A stretch of 64,000 bases of DNA, from positions 72,706,504 through 72,770,503 of the forward strand of contig NC_090280.1 of assembly GCF_037392515.1 (NCBI RefSeq), read 5' to 3'. This document shows positions 58,691-64,000 of this stretch, piece by piece (the stretch's first letter is position 1; each line of letters starts with the position of its first letter). The notes below the pieces were generated by a model. It saw only the letters and a list, made by a program, of their open reading frames with translations. It did not search any database and was not told where the DNA came from. The position numbers and the translations under genes were made by a program. Origin of the DNA: Haliotis asinina (taxonomy: Eukaryota; Mollusca; Gastropoda; Lepetellida; Haliotidae).

Positions 58691-58733
58691 TAATGTAATG
58701 TAATGTAATGTAATGTAATGTAATGTAATGTAA
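58691..58733. repeat. (TAATG)n microsatellite
   Basis: Eight or nine TAATG units in a row. Confidence 0.95.
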
Positions 58734-58959
58734 TATGTATGTTTATATTTTACCCCAGGAATGAAATTCTACTTATGATTATACTATTGTTACAGAGTGT
58801 TTACTGATATCATCTTATATCTACTTCTATGCTGGGAATAAAAGAATTGACATCACACCCGCAGCCTATATCCTCACCGTAGTAGAGGGTAAATTCCAGG
58901 TCGCAAGAGATACTGGTGTTGGATTAAGTCCGATGTTCCTTTTCAGAGTGATCCACAAC

Positions 58960-59550
58960 GGGTTTGGGATAGTTGAACGTGGTCAGGTATTGCAAAGTAC
59001 AACCCCAGGAACAGAATTTCTTCTGTGATGAGTCACGCCTTACATTGCATTTGGTGTGGTGCAGGAAGAGAAACTTAATGAGTGTGTGTTCCTGAGAATG
59101 ACCGATTTTGAGGGGTAAGTGTAATGGTTTGGGAGCCTTTCCTACCAATGGTCGATCGCAAGTAAATGTGGTCAAGGGGTATGTCATACAGTATTGTAAT
59201 AAGTTTTGATACCTGTGTTTCGGCTATTGATTCTGCTACATGCCCTGGACGGACATTTCAGCATGGCAATGCTAGGACAGATATTGCAGTTCTCAAGTAA
59301 CGCTGGTGTTGATGTCATGGATTTGCCTTCTCTCTCCTCAAACTGGAACCCGATCAAACACAGCTGGGATGAAGTGGGTAGATGTGCTGGAGAATCGACC
59401 CTAGGCCTTGCAAGAAAGAACTGGGGCAGGTATTCCCTGGCCAATGGCGATGACTTGCAGTGAGCGTGTTCCGACAGATTCTCCCGTTCATGAGGGCACG
59501 TTGTGTTACTGTAACGGCGCCCATGGAAGCAACACTCATTATTTTCTTCT
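58960..59550 (+). mobile_element. Tc1-like transposase remnant (C-terminal half)
   Basis: 'DESRLTLHLVW' near 59.02 kb is the first catalytic Asp block. 'GVDVMDLPSLSSNWNPIKHS' with 'WDEVGR' (59.31-59.39 kb) is the SPDLNPIEHLWD block, where the catalytic Glu reads Lys. 'MRARCVTVTAPMEATLII' (59.49-59.54 kb) is the SMRRRV...GGHT tail. Several frame changes; dead. Confidence 0.8.
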
Positions 59551-59590
59551 CAGGACTCAATTCAGCTCTGTCAAGTGGGTGAGCATGTAA

Positions 59591-59934
59591 GCCTTGCTCC
59601 TCAGTCGAAAGAAGTGAGGCCAGGAGCGCCGTTGCACCAACACAACAACGACACCAACACTACTACAACTACAATACCATGTCCTGAAATATGATGCTTC
59701 TAGTAGATATATAGATATAACTCTAACTGGATAGAGTAAAACTGTTATCTACCGACTCCACGTTTCCAGCCTTGCTCCTCAGTCGAAAGAAGTGAGGCCA
59801 GGAGCGCCGTTGCACCAACACAACAACGACACCAACACTACTACAACTACAATACCATGTCCTGAAATATGATGCTTCTAGTAGATATATAGATATAACT
59901 CTAACTGGATAGAGTAAAACTGTTATCTACCGAC
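59591..59934. repeat. 178-bp tandem duplication, two copies
   Basis: 'gccttgctcctcagtcgaaa' starts at 59591 and again at 59769. The two copies look identical for about 166 bp and diverge only at the junction. The second copy runs directly into a SINE. Confidence 0.95.
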
Positions 59935-59936
59935 TT

Positions 59937-60187
59937 CCACGCCGCTCTCAGCAATATTCCAGGTATATGGCGGCGGTCTGTAACTAATGAAGTCTGAACC
60001 AGACAATCCAGTGATCAACAATATGAGCATCGATCTGCGCAATTGGGAACCGATGACATGTGTCAACCAAGTCAGCGAGCCTGACCATCCGATCCCGTTA
60101 GTCGCCTCTTACGACTAACTGAGTCGCCTTTTATGGCAAGCATGGGTTGCTAACGGCCTATTCTACCCCGGGACCTTCACGGGTCCC
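59937..60187 (-). repeat. SINE-like repeat, abalone type
   Basis: From 'cacgccgctctcagcaatat' to 'accttcacgggtccc', lacking the ACTC tail. Well preserved. Confidence 0.85.
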
Positions 60188-60379
60188 AGTTCTTACAGAG
60201 CGTTGTACACTAAACTGTTGTATATGACAGAATAAAAACAATAATCTTAATGTATATTTTTCATTTGGGTCCAACACCTATCGTGGACTCCCCGGGTTCT
60301 TCACCTTGGTCGGTATCCGTTATTCATTTCTGAATAGGTAAGAGTTCCAGCTTTTACATACATTAAACTAGTTACTGAA

Positions 60380-60905
60380 GTTGTCATAGCATATTTCTCT
60401 AATTTTCATAAAACCATTTCCATTTGAGGGTGTGCTTCTAGCTGAATGCGGAAAAAAACAACAATCAACCAATCTGATGAGTACTGGATCTTTCGTGGGC
60501 ATTCTGGTCACTGTCTCATTGAACACAAGTGAAGGTATCGTCGTCAGAAATCGCGATTGATTGTTTGCTGACATGTCGAAACTTGACATAGTATCAGAAA
60601 TGCGAGATCAGTGTGTGCTTTATGTAAAGAGCTTTTTTAAGTAATGTAAGTCACTATGGACCCTAATATGGTGATGTACCGTCAGTTGTTGGCGATAAAT
60701 AGCCCATTTTTAATTTGTATAGTCAAAAAATAGTTATTTTTACATAGCTTGCTCGCTAGCTTTAAATTAGCTAGCTGTCCTTCGCAGACAGGATTTTAGA
60801 ATTTACCAGTAATTAACATGTATAGATTATTTGTTTTCGTCACGATATGGCTGAAATAGTGCCGCTGTGACGATAAATTTGAACTCACTCACTCACTCAC
60901 TCCAT
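60380..60905 (+). mobile_element. I/Nimb-like LINE copy: ORF1 piece fused to the 3' UTR
   Basis: 60.42-60.63 kb encodes 'GVLLAECGKKQQSTNLMSTG' and 'DIVSEMRDQCVLY', matching ORF1 of the copy at 50.94-51.15 kb. From about 60.65 kb the sequence is 3' UTR ('actatggaccctaatatgg', 'gatgtaccgtcagttgttgg') ending 'gtcacgatatggctgaaata' and (ACTC)n. All of ORF2 is missing. Confidence 0.85.
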
Positions 60906-61166
60906 AAGTAGATTGTGGTTGTGTGGGAAAGAAATCACGCAGTCTTTTATGTACGAATTTTATTTCCATCAACTGCACCATAACGTCAAGATGTACATCA
61001 ACACGCTACGTGAAATACTGAAACAACCTCTGTCAAAAGAGTAATTGAAAATTTAAACATGAAAAAAAGGCTTTAAAGATACAGACCATTACCATTTCCA
61101 GTCTAAAAATCCAAGGTAGAATCTACATTGTTCAGTTAAAATATCTGCCAATGTTTGAACAGTGTC
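60906..61166. other. No recognisable gene
   Basis: Short AT-rich spacer. Confidence 0.4.
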
Positions 61167-61277
61167 CGAGGTAAGGTAAACTGGGGTTTAACGACATGCA
61201 TGCGTGTGTATGTGTGGCTGCTTGTACTTGCCCAGGCTTAAGCTGGTTTTGATAATCTGTGATAGCTCACTGAGATA
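61167..61277 (+). repeat. Dispersed repeat shared with 18.70-18.81 kb
   Basis: 'aactggggtttaacgacatg' and 'gtgtgtatgtgtggctgctt' match the reverse complement of the 18.7-kb copy. Confidence 0.75.
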
Positions 61278-61288
61278 TTATGCCCCAG

Positions 61289-61404
61289 GGCGTCCTTTCC
61301 CAAAGCACTAAGGTGATTGTAAGTCACTAAGGTAACCTTAGTGCAATGTTAGAGAATGGGAGTTAAGGTTAACCTTAGTAAAGGTTGCTTTGTGAAAGGA
61401 GTCC
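61289..61404. mobile_element. Hairpin MITE
   Basis: 'cctttcccaaagcactaagg' at the left pairs with 'ttgctttgtgaaaggag' at the right; the interior carries further inverted 'ctaaggt...accttagt' blocks, so the whole 116 bp can fold back. No coding content. Confidence 0.7.
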
Positions 61405-61479
61405 CAGTTAAGAATTCCCCGCTCAGACACATACATTAATGCCGAGACACAGGCAGAGAAACGTCTTAACGTTTTAACG

Positions 61480-63970
61480 TCTTTTGGGGATGACGCTGTC
61501 AATAAAAGCAGGGTACTTCAGTACTGTGGCGGTTTATATGTCTGCTGCACCCCGATGTTACATATGTCATAAGTTTGGATACGTCTCCACATCCTGCCGA
61601 AATGAGCAACGTTGTCATCATCAAGCCTCCGAGTGCAGTAAAGCTCCAAAGCGTGTAAACTGCTGTGGTAGGAATGTGTCTTCCTCCAAATCTTGCCCTG
61701 AGTGACACATCCAACCAAAGATCCTAAAGCTAAAATATGAAGATAAGTTTTTTTCCGAGATGCCCAGAAACAAGTTAATCCAATTCGATCGAATCCATCT
61801 CCGTCCGACATTAAGTTATTCAGCTGATGTCTGAAGAAAACCAAGATCAGGACTAAGCCTAAAGAACCTATTATTTGTCATTTGTATAACAAGTTGAGAA
61901 ATACGTTTTTACCAAATATTTGTAGACAAATTTGACAAAGTTGTGACTGATTATAACCGTCAGAATGTTTAGCACTGTATATTCTGAAGTGCACGGAAAG
62001 CAGATGGCTGAATGTTAAGAGCTAAGGGAGACAACTATCACATTTACGAACGCTTGAGTTACTTTTGGTGACGGGATACTTAATCATTATAATCTTTAAC
62101 GATATACATTGTGACTTGACTACATATACACTATCCATGCCCATGTACTGGAACACTTTGATACTGAATAAAGAATCTCACTCTTGTATCCTGTATCAAA
62201 GGTTAATTCACGTACACCTATGACTAAGGTATGGAACATGACACAAATCATCAAGGGCAAAGGTAGAAATTCTAGTATTCATCATCTCAAATATATTAAT
62301 TGATATAATTGACGTTGCAAACATAGTATGGTTTCTAGAATCCAACAATCCTCTTACAAGCATCCGTTTGGGTTATCGAAAAACTACTGACCATTTTGCA
62401 CGACTGGAATCATTTATTAAATTGGTCTATGCGTTGTCTTGGATCTTTCAGAACTAACTAACACTACACGTTGAAGCTGATGAGCCTTCTCCTAACCAAC
62501 ACCGTCTCAAATTATCTTTACAGTACATCACTTAACTATATTCTAGTCAGTCGAATTGTATCTTTAATCTCCTCTATGAGGATGTGTACAACCAGAAGCC
62601 TTCTCTTGTTCTGCCTCGTGAAATAAGAATTAAGCTTTTCATTTTTATGCTGGTATTGAGCTGGAAAATACAGTCAACTCCCGTCTTCATCTTATCCTTC
62701 TCCAATCAGTAAGGTTCCAAGTCGACCTTACATTGTCCACATTACGAAAGTCCGAAATAAAATGAATTACAGTATAGAAATTGATCACTTAAATAATTCT
62801 TCTACATACAAATTCTTACTTACAGATGGATCCGATGATGGTGGCGCCGTTGCTTATGTCAATGTCATTGGATCCAAAACTATATCTTATAAACAATGGT
62901 TCAGTTTTCACAGCAGACGTCAATACCTTATTAACAGCTCTAAAATATATAATAAAAAATAACAAATATAAAACACATAATCTTTATTTTTTGCCTCTAG
63001 ACAATTATAAAATGTCTATTCAACATCCACTATATCGAAATAATTGAATGATATAATAATCTTGCTACTGGTCAATTCAACATCGTCTTAAAAGTCACAT
63101 TGGTGATCTACTTCAGAAGTGGGACGCCTACTTAGGGATCAGTAAATAGCATGAATTTAAACCACCAAATGGTTACGCCTACTTGGGTTGTCAATCCAGA
63201 TTTGAACAGGTTATTTTGAGAAATAAAACCCATCATAGTTGCCATTCTAGATGTACACATGAATATCTTTTAAGAGGTGAGGATCATCCATTCCATATCT
63301 TTGTGGTGAAAAAACAACCACTGTCAAGCATGTACTGCTTGACGGTATTGATTTTTCCATTACAATGGGTCGATATGTCGCGGTTTTGTAATGTATGTCT
63401 TCGTTTAAGCATAGATCTTTTTTATAAACGAGGAATCAATTGATCAATTTTAAAATGTATTGTAATTCGTCAGTGATATTAACTGGGTAGAATGATTAAC
63501 TATAATTTGTGCCTCTACCTTGAAATCGGGGTGAAATAGCGTAAAATAATTCTTCTCTGGGTATGGGTTCGTAAGTTCCATTTCATTCAAAGTATTTTTC
63601 ATTCTCTAAATTTTAATAGAAGCATATTTGTTCTTCTGAAGCATGGCTAGTTGCTAAACAATCCCAACTTCCTACAGGTATTGTATTTTAAATCCAGTTG
63701 GAGTGCATGCAGGTAGCAAAAGCAATGCCACTTTGACCTTACTATGGTCATCTACTTTCAGTTGCTGGCGATCCATAGCCCGTTTCCATATTGTATTGTT
63801 CTAATCTAAATAAATGTTATCGTTTTATGATCACATTCTAGTTTTACCTTATATTCTAGTATTTTTACTGTTCAACGGGATTAAATTTCCAAATATATTC
63901 ATCTTTGGTTGTTCACGATATCACTGAAATATTGCCGAAGTGACGATATATATTTACTCATTCGTTTCAC
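61480..63970 (+). mobile_element. I/Nimb-like LINE copy with multiple internal deletions
   Basis: Starts within ORF1: zinc knuckles 'CYICHKFGYVSTSC' and 'VNCCGRNVSSSKSCPE' at 61.55-61.70 kb. Scattered ORF2 pieces follow: 'MTKVWNMTQIIKGKG' (62.22 kb), an RT scrap near 62.37 kb, 'EADEPSPNQHRLKL' (62.47 kb), the RNase H 'TDGSDDGGAVAY' and 'VNVIGS' (62.82 kb), and 'YLGCQSRFEQV' with 'CTHEYLLRGED' (63.18-63.29 kb). The 3' UTR runs from 63.45 kb to a degraded tail near 63.95 kb. Endonuclease and most of RT are gone. Confidence 0.85.
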
Positions 63971-64000
63971 AATAAACTTCTTATTGCCCTCTATGTGCTG

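Larger units (their letters stand above)
57401..58959. other. No firm gene; candidate signal-peptide exon and microsatellite
   Basis: Contains a dispersed repeat (57563-57650, shared with 47.35 kb), the tentative exon at 57.89 kb and a TAATG microsatellite at 58.69 kb. Confidence 0.4.

Overview
The window looks like repeat-rich, AT-rich nuclear DNA of a gastropod mollusc, most likely an abalone (Haliotis). The case rests on six copies of a short interspersed repeat with an (ACTC)n tail that I remember from abalone sequences, on I/Nimb-type LINEs of the kind found in snails, and on intronless Cys-loop receptor genes of the sort expanded in molluscs. No computation was run, so the species call is inference. 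Host coding sequence is a small fraction; most of the recognisable DNA is transposon.

Layout. 0-2 kb: SINE end, then the 3' part of an old Ty3/gypsy-group LTR element. 3.5-7.05 kb: a very long AC-rich minisatellite that sharpens into exact 30-bp units at its right end. 7.6-8.7 kb: Tc1 remnant split by a LINE 3' end. 10.3-14.7 kb: eroded LINEs (one on each strand) with SINEs. 15.1-22.2 kb, minus strand: three phase-1 exons of a secreted-type PAN/apple-domain gene whose large intron holds Tc1 debris. 24.4 kb: a 37/41-bp array. 25.8-27.5 kb: a 5'-truncated L1/Tx1-like LINE with a clear target-site duplication. 28-31 kb, 39-41 kb, 44.8-45.5 kb, 50.5-57.4 kb and 60.4-64 kb: copies of one I/Nimb-like LINE family. 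33.7-36.2 kb: broken hAT transposon.

The host locus of most interest is a pair of intronless Cys-loop (nicotinic-like) receptor genes on the minus strand at 41.0-42.2 kb and 47.8-49.0 kb. The second is whole. The first has lost 7 bp exactly between the ligand-binding domain and TM1, so its surviving reading frame is a signal peptide plus ligand-binding domain with a 35-residue tail and no membrane segments, the layout of a molluscan acetylcholine-binding protein. Both lack the usual aromatic ligand-box residues but the whole copy keeps a nicotinic-type cation pore.

The best-preserved mobile gene is a Tc1/mariner transposase with an unbroken 326-residue frame, DD34E triad, inverted ends and TA duplications. 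It sits inside the 3' UTR of the largest LINE copy, which also carries a pogo-like MITE. The LINE 3' end and the SINE 3' end share sequence and the same ACTC-repeat tail, which suggests that this LINE mobilises the SINE.
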